Assembly: GCA_003586115.2 (NCBI GenBank)
Contig: QVOM02000115.1
Location: 5,554,494 to 5,618,493 of the forward strand
Length of the DNA: 64,000 nt
Reading direction: 5' to 3'
Source: Salvator merianae
Taxonomy: Eukaryota > Chordata > Lepidosauria > Squamata > Teiidae
Shown here: piece by piece, positions 23,385 through 36,884 of the stretch
How positions within the stretch are numbered: the stretch's first letter is position 1
Layout of the letters: each line of letters begins with the position of its first letter
Made by a program: the position numbers and the translations under genes
The notes under the pieces: model-generated
The model's input: only the letters and a program-made list of their open reading frames with translations
Told to the model about the DNA's origin: nothing
Database searches by the model: none

Positions 23385-23505
23385 TACGTTCTATTTATTT
23401 ATTTATTGTATTTATATTTTTGATTTGTTATTGCTTTGTGTTTTGTTAGCCACCATGGGCTTCCTAGAGATAGAAAGGTGGGGCATAAATTATAAATGAA
23501 ACAAA
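23385..23505 (+). mobile_element. L2/CR1-type LINE 3' end
   Basis: It reads tttgttagccaccatgggct, then agaaaggtggggcataaatt and aaatgaaac, the forward version of the LINE 3' tail seen reversed at 4660-4720. Confidence 0.55.
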
Positions 23506-23752
23506 ACATCTGGTACCTGAATAAGTGATAAAGTTACTGGGATATAGTCCTTCTGTCTACTATAAGACTTGTTTGATTATTTATTTTATTTATTTATCTA
23601 TTTAATATTTGGCTTCTGCATCATGGATTTCAAATGATTCTCCACAGTTTACAAACTGAGCAATAAAAACCAAACAATAAGTCAAAGTCAGAAAAAAACA
23701 AAAACATATGCAGAATACAGGCAACATATGTTTCTATTTATATTAATGATTT

Positions 23753-23943
23753 ATGAGCTTAGTGGTAGTGCAAGCAGCCTGGAAAGCAGAACGTAGCTAG
23801 TTCGAACCACAGGGTCTCCCTGGAAGTGGGAATGGCAAACCACTTCTGTATTTCTGCTAAGAAAACTGCATAGAGGCACCAATGGAGGTGCCCATGCAGT
23901 GAAAACCAGAATTTGGCCATGATTTGGTGATATCCAGCAACAA
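23753..23943 (+). mobile_element. tRNA-derived SINE, Sauria/BovB-tail type
   Basis: A degraded A box (agcttagtggtagtgcaag) and B box (agttcgaaccacagg) are followed by gaatggcaaaccacttctgt. A longer linker, gaggcaccaatggaggtgcc, comes next, with the tail ggccatgatttggtgatatc then cagcaacaac. Same family as 16896-17090 but with extra linker sequence, as in the 28848 copy. Confidence 0.75.
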
Positions 23944-25387
23944 CTTTCTAAATATAAATGCTTACATATTTAACATTAACAGATCATATTGAGAACCTTT
24001 TCCTCTTTTGTCCCCTGTTTTGAAACCTAGCAACATCTTAGGTCCCAGAAGGCTTGCTAGCCAATCTATCTAGTTGTTTTTCTGAGCCAGAGTCTCTTTC
24101 TGATGTTAAGAACTCCCCTCTCTCTGTGTTTCCACTAGTTGTCAGATATGTCTTCTTGTTGTTGAAGGGCCTTTGCTCTCTGTCTCTGAGCCACAGAGTG
24201 GCCTTCTTTATGCTATAGTTAACCTTTTTTTTTTTTCTCTCAACATAGAGCCTTGTGGGAAACTGGGATCTCCCCAACATTTCTTTAAAAACCACCCTTG
24301 GTTCAGGGATGCATAATCTAGAAAAGGCACCTACAAAACAATGAACTGATTTCTCTGTTTCACAGAAGCAGGACTGGCCTATGGAGTTTTCATACATGAA
24401 AGCAAAGGAAGCTTTTAGTTATCTTTTTTTTTCCATTTGACTATTATGCAGTCTAGCAGTCTGTCTGACACAAATCTCTCTTCCCCCCCCCCAATTTGTA
24501 CAAAAGTGTAATGTGTATTGTGAGCACTTTTTGTACTCACAATAGCATCATTTGCAGGAGACTGCCTGTCTCCTTTTCTCTATTTATTTGCATTGTGTCA
24601 ACCTGTTAAAACAGCATGTTAGCACTCTCCTCCTCAGAGGGGCAGAGAAGGAAAGAAAAGTGATACACTGCCAGGCTTCTGGCTTTGTCACAAGATCCTC
24701 TATTTGTGAATCAAGAGTTGAAAGGAAAAATAGTTGTTGGACATGAAACAAGTCTCATGTGACTCATTCCTTTCCTACAAGACATACATTGGCAAACAAC
24801 TACCCTAAACAAATGTACAAGGACTTTATGTGCTACTAGCAAAACCGACCCACTGAGTTGTCACTGTTTCAATCCTTCCTGGGATTTATTCATGCTCCAC
24901 TCCAGAAATAGATGCCTGAGGCAAAGACACCCTACCTATAAGTTGCATCTATACACTGAGCAAATGGCCTTGCCATCTTTCAGTCCTCTGGATTTCTTGG
25001 TTAGGTTTGTGTCAGAATGAAGACAAGCCAGGACTAGGCCCTGGCCCTATATTGACAGAAGGGGCTCCCTTCAGAGTGACAAAGAGAGAAGAAGACAGAC
25101 AGATCTTTGGCCCTGAAGTATTCCACTTCTCCTCCCTACTCCACTGTGTCCTTGCAGAAAACCGATTAGCCAAGAAATGAGACTGCCATCTGGGAGACTG
25201 AAGGAAGAGATGTGGTAATGGATACCAGCTTGGGTGGTCAGAAAAAGATTGGACCAGTTCACAGAAGTCAAGAATGGCTATTAGCACTGATGCCAGTAGG
25301 AGGTGGTATCCCTCCAAAGGCTAGCTGCTGGCAGAAAGCAAGCAGAGCAAGTTGCATGCTTATGTCTTGCTAGTAGGCTGGTTGGGC

Positions 25388-25762
25388 ACTGTGACTTTTT
25401 CTGCATTTAACATTCCAGAATAAGGCTGTCATCCACATGCTAGTGCAGACTGGGGCAAGTCCTGCCCCCCTGTCATGCTTCATCCACATTGAATGAAGCA
25501 AAGATCAGGCTAAGGTGCCCCAAATGGCACCCTAGCCCAGTACAGCTGTAGACCTTAATAATGAGGTCTACAACCAGCCCAAATCCAGTATACCAGACCA
25601 TGGAAGTGTGCATATGACACACTTCCCGTTTTTTTCAGTCTCTGCACTTCCTCCAATGGCTTTTCAGAGGCAGTGGACAGGCCTAAAGCAGAACAGATGG
25701 GCATATTCCACTTGAGCAGCAACCCATCCCAGTATGGGACAGGTTGCTTGTTCTGAAACAGG
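25388..25762. mobile_element. Non-autonomous DNA element related to 35668-36235
   Basis: It shares ordered landmarks with the element near 35668: ctagtgcagactgggg, catgcttcatccacat, gaatgaagc, aatggcaccctag, and the right-side block agcaacccatcccagtatgg. It is non-coding. A separate 180-bp hairpin follows immediately. Confidence 0.5.
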
Positions 25763-25942
25763 GGCCCTTTCTGCACTTGGCCTTATTGTGGATGATATCC
25801 CAGAATAGGGACCTGCTATCCACATGCTAGTGCAAACTATGAAAGGTCTTGCCCAGGGCCTACCATAGTCTGCACTAGCATGCAGATGGCAGGTCCCTAT
25901 TCTGAGATATAATCTGGAATAAGCCCAAGTGCAGAAAGGGCC
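25763..25942. mobile_element. 180-bp hairpin MITE
   Basis: The left arm starts ggccctttctgcacttggcc and the right arm ends aagcccaagtgcagaaaggg. Inner arms also pair: gaatagggacctgctatcca with its partner near gatggcaggtccctattctg, and catgctagtgca with tgcactagcatg. Nearly the whole unit can fold back on itself. Confidence 0.75.
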
Positions 25943-28847
25943 AGGGCATCCCACCCTGTCCTGGAACACCAGATAGGTTCAGAAAGGGTTTATGAGAACA
26001 GGCTGATAGACCAGATGGAGCACAGGTCTTATTCAGCAGGACATTTCAATCAATCAGTCAGGCTACTTATATACTGCCTTTCCAAATATTGCTCAAAGTG
26101 GTTAAGAAAAAGAAAGCAGTAACCACTTCATCGAAAATACAAAATAACAAGGTAAGGATAAGAGTAATAACAATAATACAGTAGAGTCAGTAGAAAATAA
26201 AAAGGCAAAGCAAGGCATCAGTAAGGAGCTTCTCTGCTCAACCCCTCCCAAGGCAGCCAAAGTTCTTACATTCTTCTGAAGAAAGGTGAAGCATCTAGAA
26301 ACTATAAAGGTTTTTCCCTCAGCATACAAGAAATGTCTTTTCATTGAGAGGAATAAGCTTAAGATAGGAAGAAAGTAGGCTACTGGAGGAAATGGGAGAG
26401 AGCTGAGTAGTAAGAAGCACAGAGACCCAACTGTATATGGGGTGGAGCTGCGAGCCCTCAAATTAAGTTGAAGGCTACCTTTTCGCATATTGAATTAAAG
26501 AGACATAACAAACATTTGCCATCTAAAGGGAAGAACATATGATCAGTTGAGCTGGGCAAAATGATGCACCTTACTTTAGAAATAGTCCCCATTCAGTTCA
26601 GAGCCTAAAACAGGACTGATGAAACTGTGGCTTTCCAGAAGTTGCAGGACTATAACTCTCATGGCTGGTGCATGAGGAGCATCTGTAGAGGTGAGTGGTG
26701 GCTCACTCCTTGCCCAGGTATCTCCTAAGCTTAGTAGACCAGCTTTAATCTGGCCCAGAAAATAAGGATTTCCACATTAGGCCGGGGCTTGATTTCTTGC
26801 AAGCATCAAAGGCAAAGAGCACACTTTGAGCACCCATAGTCAAAAAGTATCAAACTATAGTTCGCAATATCGCTTCTGAGGACAATAAGAGCAAATCTCT
26901 TTCCATTTGCCAAGACGCCAACATGGAAGATGGCACTAGCAATGCACAGACTTCATGTGCTGGTAGCTCACAACCACCAACCAGGAAAGCCATAGCGTTG
27001 AGACAGAGGGCAACTTCCAGCTTCATGGTACACTTTAAAATCTTCAGTGCTTCCTTTCCCATGTTTTCCATTCATTTGCAGAAAGCAATGCTAATTAAGA
27101 GTAAAACCCTTTTCACAAAAGTAAGCAAGCAAGAATGACACCAAACAAATATAGTTATGCTCAAATTCCTTTAACGTGCAGTGGGGTTTAAACTGGTTTT
27201 CGCTCCTTTTCCCTTCCATTTCAGCAACTCCTGAAACAGACCAAAGGTACAATGCTTTCCCACTAAATTCTATGGGACTGTCTTCTGTGTAGACATGCAT
27301 ACAAAATAAATGTTGATTGGGGCAGACCAGTTCATATTTTTTTTATTCATCAGAGACTGACTCAATTTTCAAAAACTGGCTGACTCTTTTTATACTATAT
27401 TCAAAAACAAGCATTCCGGAATTGTGATATTGTAGAATAAACACAACACAATCACCTGGAGCACATCATCAGTACCATTGAATTACAGATGAAGCAAATT
27501 ATGTTAATTAGATCAAATGAAATATATTTATTACTTTAATTAAATCTTGCCCTCCAAAAATCCACTGATTGTAGAGCAGAATGACGTGCCATTAAAAACT
27601 GGCTAAAATGGGACGGAGAACAGTATTTAAGAAAAGCTTGTGAAGAGCAGATTCCATCAGGCCTCCCCCCCCAACTGATACCAAGAAGTAGCCACCACAG
27701 CTAGCTGGAGAAGTGGGTCAGAAGGGAAGCAGGACCACTCCATCAGCCCTGGAATAGTGGCAATGACTCTGGCAGCAGAGACAAGTCTACTGTCAGCAAT
27801 GTCAAAGGGGAGTCACACAGAGTCAGAAGGGGAAGAAGAAAAGAAGAACTTAGCTGGGCTATACTGTAGCTCAAAACAATGGGTTCATCCTCCTCCTGAG
27901 GCCCATTTCAACACTGAAACAAAAATATGCCTAGTCCTAGAATGTTTAAATATTTGATCTGAAATACGTTTTTGTTGCGTAAACCACTCTGAGATCTGAG
28001 AGTGAACAGTGGTACATAAATGTAAATAAATAAACTAAGGAGATATTATAGCAGACTTGAAAACCTGCAGTGCAAGTGTTCAGTTTTCCCACAAACAAGT
28101 ATGATATCAGCCTCATCGTAAGAAGAAGCAGATTCTACAATCAAAGAGCTGCCAAGAAGGTAGCCTTCCTTCTTTGGAGCACACTCCAGGCCTTCAATGA
28201 CTCAGAGACAGCTTCCATAGATACTGAAGCTTGGATAGACAAATATTATTTATTACTTATATTTATATCCTGCTGTTCACTTTGAGATAGGGACCTGAAA
28301 GAATCTCACAAGATTCTCATATTTCAATTCAGTTCTCCCCCATTTCTACACTCCATAAGCTTGTGTTTAAAAAAAAACCAAAAAAACTTATATATGCATT
28401 TCTGTACACACTTGGCCTGATATACACACTGTTATAAGCAATTGCCTCTAATATACAACGTGTTTTTTGCATGCCATTTCACTGACATATGTATTTATGT
28501 CTTTTTTAAAAACAGACAACATGCATAATTTTATTCAGAAGTAGTTCTCTCACGTAACAAAGATCGCAAGTTCCCCAAACTGCTGGCTTTAAATTGTCAA
28601 CAATAGTTTACATAATGCATTCTTCATGCTGTAAAAGAAGCCACATTTTGCTTCTGTATATAACCAAAACCACCCTGTAATATGACCACGTTATATGAGG
28701 GATGACTATATTACGTTTCCGGCAATACAACTGGGTAATCCTCATTAAGGATCGTCATTAATCCTCATTAAGCATAATCCTGCAGTAAGATATACTAGGA
28801 ACTCTGAAGTACAGAATGAGAAAAGCAGTTGATGTTGTCACTCTTAA

Positions 28848-29035
28848 AACTGTTGTTGGGTGCCACTAAGTCATTGTCGACTCCTGGTTGACTGCATGGG
28901 CACCTCCATGAGCACCTAGCAAAGATACAGAAGTTCTTTGCCACTGCCTGCTTCTGGGGAGAGGCTGGGGATTGAATCACTAATCCTCTGCGTTCCAGGT
29001 AGTTCGCTCTACCATTGAGCTACAGCCATTCCCAC
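28848..29035 (-). mobile_element. tRNA-derived SINE, Sauria/BovB-tail type
   Basis: In reverse orientation it reads ggctgtagctcaatggtaga (A box) and gtgattcaatccccagcc (degenerate B box). Then come ggcagtggcaaagaacttct and catggaggtgcccatgcagt. The tail is gagtcgacaatgacttagtg then gcacccaacaaca, the clearest match in the window to the Sauria/BovB tail. Confidence 0.8.
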
Positions 29036-30104
29036 TGTTAAAACTACTGCCAAACTATCACAGAATTGAATCTAATACAGTGTCAGATGCCTCCCTTGCC
29101 TTCCCTGTGCCACAGACAGGGAATACAGCAACAGTGTGACAGATTCTCTCCAACCTATGGGACATAAAGCCCAGGGCAGATGTACACTAGTCCTGAGAAT
29201 CTAAGGTCCGCAACTGTGTTACAGCTGCAGCAACTCCAGATATGACTGTTCAGCCACAGCCCTAAACCCAGTTACCCAAACATAAGCCAGACTGAACTTG
29301 ATACAACTTATTTCCATTAGTCATGTCTAGGATTTCTGCAAATTAATCAATTAGTGTGCACTTTAGGTATGTATAAAAACTGCCCTTCGGATACTAAGTA
29401 CATTTTAGGAATCTATGATTGTAGTTTTTATTATTAACGATCATCAGATGCCACCATCTGTTTGATCTTCTGACAAATTTAATTTTTTGCATGTGATTTC
29501 CAGAGACAGGAAAGATGCATCATATTTGTAAACAAATTCAAACCCAGCAGAAGGCATTATTAAATTCTTTCCCCCAAGTTAAATGAGACACAAAAATTTT
29601 AACAATGTGCTGATGGACAATTCACATGCAAAAGAAATGCCAAATTTTGTAATTGTTTTATTAGACAGATAGATTATACATTGGCTCCATCCACACATTT
29701 CAAGGAATTTTATTTTACTCTAGCCTATCCTTAGCAACAAATGTTGCACAAACAACCAGAAATTAATTTGAGGTAGGACCCTAGAGCCTAGTATTAAAGT
29801 CACAGCTCAGTCCAGTAACATATGCAGGAAATAATGATAAAGGGAAAGATTTTTGGCAAGAAAAAAATCCTGCTTGCCAATAAATAAACTCAAGGCCTAC
29901 AAAACAACCAGAGTTAGCTGCAATGATATTAAAGAAATACTGTTATCAGGGGGCCTTAAATGAATTATACTTAACATCCCTTTAGTGGGATTATCCAAAT
30001 CACAAGTTATGGCAACTCATAATAGCAACTCATGATAGGAAGTTTAATGCCTAGACAGGTATGATTTCCAATACTTTGCTCTCACAAAGTAATCTATGAA
30101 AATA

Positions 30105-30170
30105 ACAATAGATAGATAAATAGATAGACAGATAGAAAGACAGATTTTAGAGAGATAATAGACAGACAGG
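30105..30170 (+). repeat. GATA/GACA-rich simple repeat
   Basis: Imperfect gata and gaca tetranucleotides (agatagataaatagatagac and similar). Confidence 0.85.
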
Positions 30171-31270
30171 ACATAGTTCAACCTACTCCAAGCATAATAT
30201 AGGCTACATAATTCCAACATCTTCCCCCTAAATAAAAACTGAATGGGGAGTCACTACTGGCATGGTCTGGTGTTGGGGAGGCAGTTTACACAGCTGCCCC
30301 CCCCAATGAACTTGGGGGCTGTTGGTGCCTACTCTGAAGTCAATGTTCCCTGTCCCTTACCTCAGGGCAGTATTGGGCGCTTCAGGATGGTCATGTAAAT
30401 GAGTCCCCCCCAGACCCTGAACAAGCCACGCAAGTAAGCACAGGCCCATTGTCTGCTGTTTGTTTTCTTTCATTCAAAATTTCTCAAAATACAGTTCACC
30501 ACACCTCTAAAGAGATTGCAAAAGTGAAAGGGAGCCTATATCCTGATGCTTTCATATAGAAGAAAAAATAGAGAGGTGGGTTATCTGAGCAAAACTCTCA
30601 CACTGTTTTATCCATGTAATGACAGCTCTTTTTATTTCATACTTCAGCTTATTTGCTTTAACACAGAAAAAAAACATACTTCATTCCTCAAACTGCATTC
30701 AGATTCTTTTCCCCTTATTGTTCATCACTTTGCAAAAGGAAAAAAAACCCTTTAAGATAATTGCCATTTTCAGGCAGCTGTGAATCAATTCACCATTGCT
30801 GGGTGGGGCTATTTTGTGCTATGGTAGCATAAAAATCTACCTCAGGCAAACATGAGACAGCTGTTTTAAAATTCAAATAGACTGTGGTGCCATTGGCTAA
30901 AGCTACTTTCTAAAATATGAAAATGACTCAGACTTGCCCAGAAAATATTCCTTTGTCCTAGTGCTGCTTCAGCAAGGGAGCAGTGTAAAGGGTGATTTCC
31001 CAGTAGAGAGGAGAAAGTTGTTTTGCTGCCTTAAACAAAGTCTCCTCTGCAAGAAGGTGAACAGCTGAATGAATAAATAAAAACAATCAAAGCTAATGCA
31101 CAACAGGAAAGGCTTTGACTTGGGCATCCCTCCAGAAACAAACTTCATAATTTCAAACCAAAAAAATGTTCTCCTTTAGCTCTCCCATGACAGAGAGAAA
31201 ATCCAGTTTACAATAAATGTTTGCTTTCAGATGGCTACAGTGCCAGGTAAATACATTTTTTATCATCTAC

Positions 31271-31397
31271 AACTACACCTAAATTATAATCCATATTCAG
31301 TCCACTTTTGGAGTGGGAGAACACAGCAGCAAAGTGATAAGCAGTTTCCCTTCTGCATTATCTAAGCCAGAAAGACCACCTTTGGGTTAGATAGACT
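31271..31397. mobile_element. 218-bp MITE family, truncated copy
   Basis: The left end aactacacctaaattataat and the following cagtccacttttggagtg match the left half of the 8793-9010 element. It also keeps cattatctaagcc and tttgggttagatag from the centre. The right half is missing. Confidence 0.65.
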
Positions 31398-32302
31398 GTC
31401 TCCTTTACACAGCGAAGACACTTTAAACAGGTCCTCAGGGCAGCTGGTCTCCATTGGGATTAATAGAAACTGGGTTGGTTCCTTTGAATCTACACTGTGT
31501 GCCAGTGGTGCACATGGTAGATCCTTTTGCCACAAGGCAAGGGAAAGAACTCCATCTCAGCCACCATGGTAGCTGCCTCTGGACAGCAAAATGGAAGAAA
31601 AGGGAATCTGGCTCATCCTGGGACAATGCCTCCACTGCCCAGCAGGGACTGCACATGTTGGGCTCCTTCTCTCCCTTCTTGACAGCCAGAGACGCGTTCT
31701 GGTGCCTGTGCTCCCCTGTGGGAGACGCTGACGGTCAAATCAAGAGTCGCAAGCTGAGGACCACTTCTCTTGCTGACACAAAACATGTGAAATGCCCCCC
31801 TGCTTGTATCCCCAGTGTGGACTAAAGTCAGCTATTCAGGGAGGTCGTTTGATTCATGACAAAGGAGAGGCATGCTTTTCTGCTACTTTGATCTTGCTCT
31901 GTGGGCTGGCCCAGCTCTCACTGGGACTTGATACCATTTATCTCCTCCCAAGACTGATGCAGAAAGAGGGAGGAAATATGAGAAGGAATGACTCCCACCA
32001 CTCAGATAAGCAAGAGATCCTTGCAAGTGTCTAAATTTTAGTAATAAGCTAGTAAGAAAAAACAATTAGAAATCTTCTGCAGACAAGCGGCTGGGTCTGC
32101 AGGAGAAATAATTCACTTCATTGCTCCTTGGCCTGCCTCCTTTGCTTCCTGATAGCTATGAATGAAACCCACTTCCACGGAGGCCTGCACAGAAACATGG
32201 CCAGCTGGTGAAAGAGAGCTGGTTTGTTTCACCTGTCCTCCACAAAGGACAGTTGAAATCTACTCATTTTTGTTGCTTTGCTACTGTTGAGTCAGGATTT
32301 CT

Positions 32303-32484
32303 CTTGTTGTTTTGGGGCACCATCAAGACATGGAGGACTGAATGGGCACTTCTGAACAGTTTTCTTGGCAGAGATACAGAAGTGGTTTGCCACTGCCTAC
32401 TTCCAAGAAAAGGCTGGGGATCAAACTGGCAACCCTCTACTCTCCAGGCAGTTTTTTCTATCAATGACCTACAGCCACTCCCCA
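32303..32484 (-). mobile_element. tRNA-derived SINE, Sauria/BovB-tail type
   Basis: In reverse orientation: a gagtggctgtaggtcattga head, a B-box-like gccagtttgatccccagcc, then ggcagtggcaaaccacttct. It ends in a tail that includes gatggtgccccaaaac. More diverged than the 16896 copy. Confidence 0.7.
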
Positions 32485-32518
32485 GGGTTGATACTTGCTG
32501 ATTACACGTACATATCGA

Positions 32519-32632
32519 CACAGTTTTGTTGGCAGACACAGAAGTAGTTTGGTACAACATTCTTCTGGGAAGAGCTGAACTTGTGATCCTCTACTTTCCA
32601 AACAGTTGCTGAACCACTGAGCTTTGGCCACT
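32519..32632 (-). mobile_element. tRNA-derived SINE, second copy next to 32303-32484
   Basis: Reverse reading gives ggccaaagctcagtggttca (A box) and a tcacaagttcagctc stretch where the B box should be, then ccaaactacttctgtgtctg. The tail is lost. It sits a few tens of bases from another SINE in the same orientation. Confidence 0.6.
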
Positions 32633-35194
32633 GGCAACTGCTACTAGCACACCTTTCTGTTTGAAGAAGAAGACTTAGCCTGTCTCCACAGCCAGGATGA
32701 AAATACTGACTACTAGCCTCCCTGGCTAGTACCTTCTGAGGGCTTATTTACAAAGGATGCTATCTTTAAACACTTTGTATATGAGTTTTATTAAATATAA
32801 TCTGACTTCCTTGGTCATAAGGCAAAGGAAAACTACAGACATACTTCATTGTGGACCTCTATTAAGGTTAACAGTCTCACATGTGATGCACTTTTAACTA
32901 GGAAAAATTTCTAAACTCCATTTTATTAAACAGATACGCTTCTCAAAAATATTATTCTGTTGTTCTGTTTTGTTATTATTCAGAATAAGCCACTTCTAAT
33001 ATCTCTTCTGTCCCTTGTGGGTAACACTTATCCATTTCCCAGAAATTCATTCCTCTATTTTCTCCATTAGCCCTGAAAACATTATAGACAAAAATAAACA
33101 ACAAACAAACAAAGCCTCTATTTGTTGCTCCAGTTTATGGCACTCAGGAGAAAACCTGTCACTTCATTTCTGTCCTACAGCTTGGTTTTAGTGCACTACT
33201 AGAAAAAAAAAAATCAAAAGAAATACACTATTCTCTTGCAAATTAACTGGAATCTTTCCCACACATTCAGGGTTTATTGGCAAGATTACTTAGCAAAACA
33301 CAATGGCTAAACTGTTGTTTCCAGTCTTAGATATGCTGGCACAATCCAAACGGAAATCAGGACTTGAAGTGGGTTAAATATTGAGGGAAGATCCCACGGA
33401 TATTCAGTGCCTATTCTATTGCATTCCAGTTCTGGATAACAAGTCAATGGGAAAACTATCCTTGTCAACACGTTTAAAATACAGTGGATATGATGTGTAG
33501 CTAGGTGAACATTGTTTTGCTTTGGTTTTGTAATCCAGTTCTTCCAACTTTCTCCACAAACTGATATGGTTCATTTGATCCTTATCTAGTGTAATCGAAC
33601 AAAAGGTGGCACTCTTCAATTAAAATAATTTCCCTAAAATTATTTAGCATCCCAGACCAAGTAAAAAAAAAGCAAAAACAAAAATCCTCACAGCTGAGAA
33701 ACTGCAGCAGCCTATGTAAGATAAGTGTGAAAAAATAAAAACAAAAATGTTTCATTCATGACAGAAGACACATGGGGAACCTTTTACGTTTATTTTATAT
33801 TTATATACAGTACAACCTTTCCTTTGGTAATGCACTTTATTACAGTGCAGACAATGAAATGCAATTTTCCTATCCTAATAAAGCTCCTTATCTTTCTCAT
33901 ATGAGATTGGTGGTCCAGCTAACTCCATGCCACTGAAGTTCCATCAGCAGCCAATCAGAGCACAATTATCTGGCAATGGGCATCGGTAATCTGTACAGCT
34001 TGGCCACTGCAGTTCCCATAACCCCCATAGGCATTATTTGCTTTGATCAGACAGTTTGCTCCCAGTAACAAATCAGATTTGTAGAATGTTAATGTCACCC
34101 CCATCACACTATATCTACAATACCAAGTGATATATCAAGCAATGATACTGATTCTCCTTTGCATCTTCACAGAAGTATCCTACCTTCCAATAAACAGGGA
34201 ACCCTGATCCAACATAATTAAATGACAAATTCCACTTCTTCCCAAAGGAAGGCAAGAATTGGATCTATTTAACATTTGATCCTTCCTTCCATTTTGGGTC
34301 TCAGTTTTGAAAATATACAGGTTCATCTAGGACAAAGGGAATAAGAAGCTTAATCTGTAAACTAATGCAGTTATCAAAGTAAGGTGCTATTTAAGCATCT
34401 TTAGGAAAATAGTCCCCAAATTACATTCTCCAGGTAACTGTTGACCATTCTTCATTTAATATTTTGGAGCATCTCTTTCCCCCTCCCCCTTTCTGTCAAC
34501 TGATTAAATTGAAACCAGCTTAAAAAAGGGATCCTGACAAGGTGGCATGGGCTGTGAAGCATTTTTCCATATGGAGAAGTAAATGGTGAAGAAGCCCCCA
34601 CAAGAGATAAGAATTTAGCATGGACTATATAACCTTGTCCATGGCTGGCATTCTCCTCTCAAGGAACAGCAGAAGAGCAAGGTTTGTGCAGACACCCATC
34701 TACATAGCTCTTTGAACCTACCTCAGAGACAAGGCAGCTTAAAGAGGGAAATCCAGCTCATACTTCAAGGTGGTGGTGGTGGTGGGGGGGTTGCCTCCAG
34801 AGAGGCAGAATGTGGGTACCTCTGAGCAGAGTTTTCTGGGAGCCCCTGCTTATAGAAGCCCAAAATGTGGGCTGCAAGTCCATGTAGAAGCAGCCCAGAA
34901 GAAACCAGATCAACCCCACTTACAGTAGCTTCCCCATGTGTTTCAGTGAAACAATCATTCCTTCTCTTTCAACCCCATTCTTCTCAGTAAAAGTTTAAAT
35001 GATCCCTCCAGCTCTACAGAACACCCATGAAAGATAGCCATTGCTAGTTCTTCACAATTTAACACTGCCCTGATGCAGGAGGGAAAATAAGATAAGATTT
35101 CCCTTATTATTTGAGTTAGCCTGTCTCCAGAAATTACACAGCCTCGCTATCTCATAGAACAGGGAAAACAACTCAAAGCTGGATCCAAATTTGT

Positions 35195-35420
35195 CAGTCA
35201 TTTATTGTTATTACTTTTATCAACAAAGAATTTATTTCTCTGGCACACTTTGCTATCTTAAACGAGCCCATGGTTAACATGAGCAAGTTTATCCTCACAA
35301 GACCTTGTCAAAGAAAGAAAGAAAGAAAGAAAGAAAGAAGGGGGGGTCGGTATTTTGCTCAAGGTCACACAGGAAGTTTGCAAGGGAGACTAAAATAGAA
35401 CAGAGACTTGCTTTGACATA
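35195..35420 (-). mobile_element. CORE/MIR-like SINE interrupted by AAAG repeat
   Basis: It has the phrase tttatcctcacaagacc, then, after an AAAG run, gctcaaggtcacacaggaag and tttgcaaggg. Together these resemble the reversed consensus of reptile CORE/MIR-type SINEs. Degraded. Confidence 0.5.
35310..35340 (+). repeat. (AAAG)n microsatellite
   Basis: About seven to eight aaag units followed by a G run. Confidence 0.95.
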
Positions 35421-35667
35421 TATTGTAGGAGACTAAGCCTATGTCAGATAAGCAACACAAAACAGAAAGATTAAGGTACTAGGTACCAGTTAAAACCTTA
35501 ATCTTTCAAGCTTTTTGATAACTGTTTGCACTTCTTAGTCCTGCAGTTGGAGTTGGGTCAAAGGACATGGAGGCCCCTATGCTAAATCTTATGAAAATAA
35601 CAAGTTTGCACGCCAGACTCTTTCTGACTCTTTGTCCAGTACAGTGTTCATAGTCTGCATTTTCACA

Positions 35668-36235
35668 GGCCTTTTCTGTGCTGGGCCTTAGACTGGAACA
35701 TGAATCAGTTTAAGGCACTGTTGTCTGCACAATAGTGCAGACCGGGAGAAGCACTGCCCCCTCCCCCACCCCCACCCGTTAGCATGCTTCATCCACATAG
35801 GATGAAGCTACAGACTTGGATAGGAAGGCAAAATGGCATCCTATTCTGGTTCAAGTATGGACCTCTTTAAAGAGTTCATAGCTGGACCAGCAGCAGTGTT
35901 CTGAACCATAGAGGACAAGCAGAAGTCACACACCATGGTCTGGAACACAATCGTGGACACTTTTCAGCAGTGCACAAGGAAGTGCTGCTAGAAGTGGCAC
36001 CGGAAGTTGGCACATACCAGAAACAGCCCAGCCAGGATCTACGATGGCCAGGAATGTTCATTCCTGGCCTCCAAAGGTTAGGTGCCAGCTTCGAGGGCTG
36101 AGTCCAGGCTTTGAGCTGGCAGCTGGGGCTGGGATGGCACAGGCCATCTGAAATGCAGACAGCCCTATCCTGCTCCACTAGCAACCTGTCCCAGGGTGGG
36201 ATGGGTTGCTGTCCTGAGCCATTTTTCCTGCTGTG
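35668..36235. mobile_element. Non-autonomous DNA element, about 570 bp
   Basis: It begins near ggccttttctgtgctgggcc and ends near gagccatttttcctgctgtg, probable degraded inverted ends. Inside are tagtgcagaccggga, catgcttcatccacat, gatgaagc, aaatggcatcctattctgg and caacctgtcccagggtggga, shared in order with 25388-25762. No coding frame. Confidence 0.5.
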
Positions 36236-36884
36236 TGATTACTGTATTTGAAGTAAGCTTCTAGTCCACATGGAATCCATGAACAACATACCCTATGATC
36301 CCAGAATCCACAAGAAGACCTGTGAGGGGTCAAGACAAAAGTCTCACTGATTTGCATAATTTATGCACTTGGTTCCTATCAGAGTAAAGTATCATGAATG
36401 AAGCAAATTTATGCAAGTGTGTAATTTACCCATATTTCAGAATCTTATTCAAAATGTGTTGCTCCACTTCACCTCTTTGTACAAATGTACAAGGAATATG
36501 TAGGCAATGTGTTCCTTTCTTCAGTCACCTCTCTGCTCAATCATACAATGCAAGCATCAGAGGAATACACAAAAGATATGTACGCTCATGCATACACTCT
36601 GCCACAGCTGCTATGCGGGAAAATGCATAGCATTTATTTCCAGCTTTATTTATACATGTAAAGAAATAAAGACTGGCAGTGTCCTCATCTTATCCTTCCA
36701 GTTCTGCTCTAAAGTAAAGTAACTTCTCTGACAATGCTCCATAGGCTATATGAGTACCACTGTGGCATTCACCATTCTCAGAATAGAGATACTGTCCAAT
36801 GAAGGAATATCCATTATTCTGCCTCTGAAATTGAGAAGGGGCAACTTCTTTATGCAGACCTTCTCAGGTGATTACATTGTGATC

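Noticed and set aside
24038..24397. 119-codon minus-strand open frame
   Set aside because: There are no recognisable domains, no similarity to the gene's exons and no flanking splice signals supporting an exon.
34780..34800. GGT-rich run as a G-quadruplex regulatory element
   Set aside because: Only a short ggtgg stretch is present, with no other support for function.
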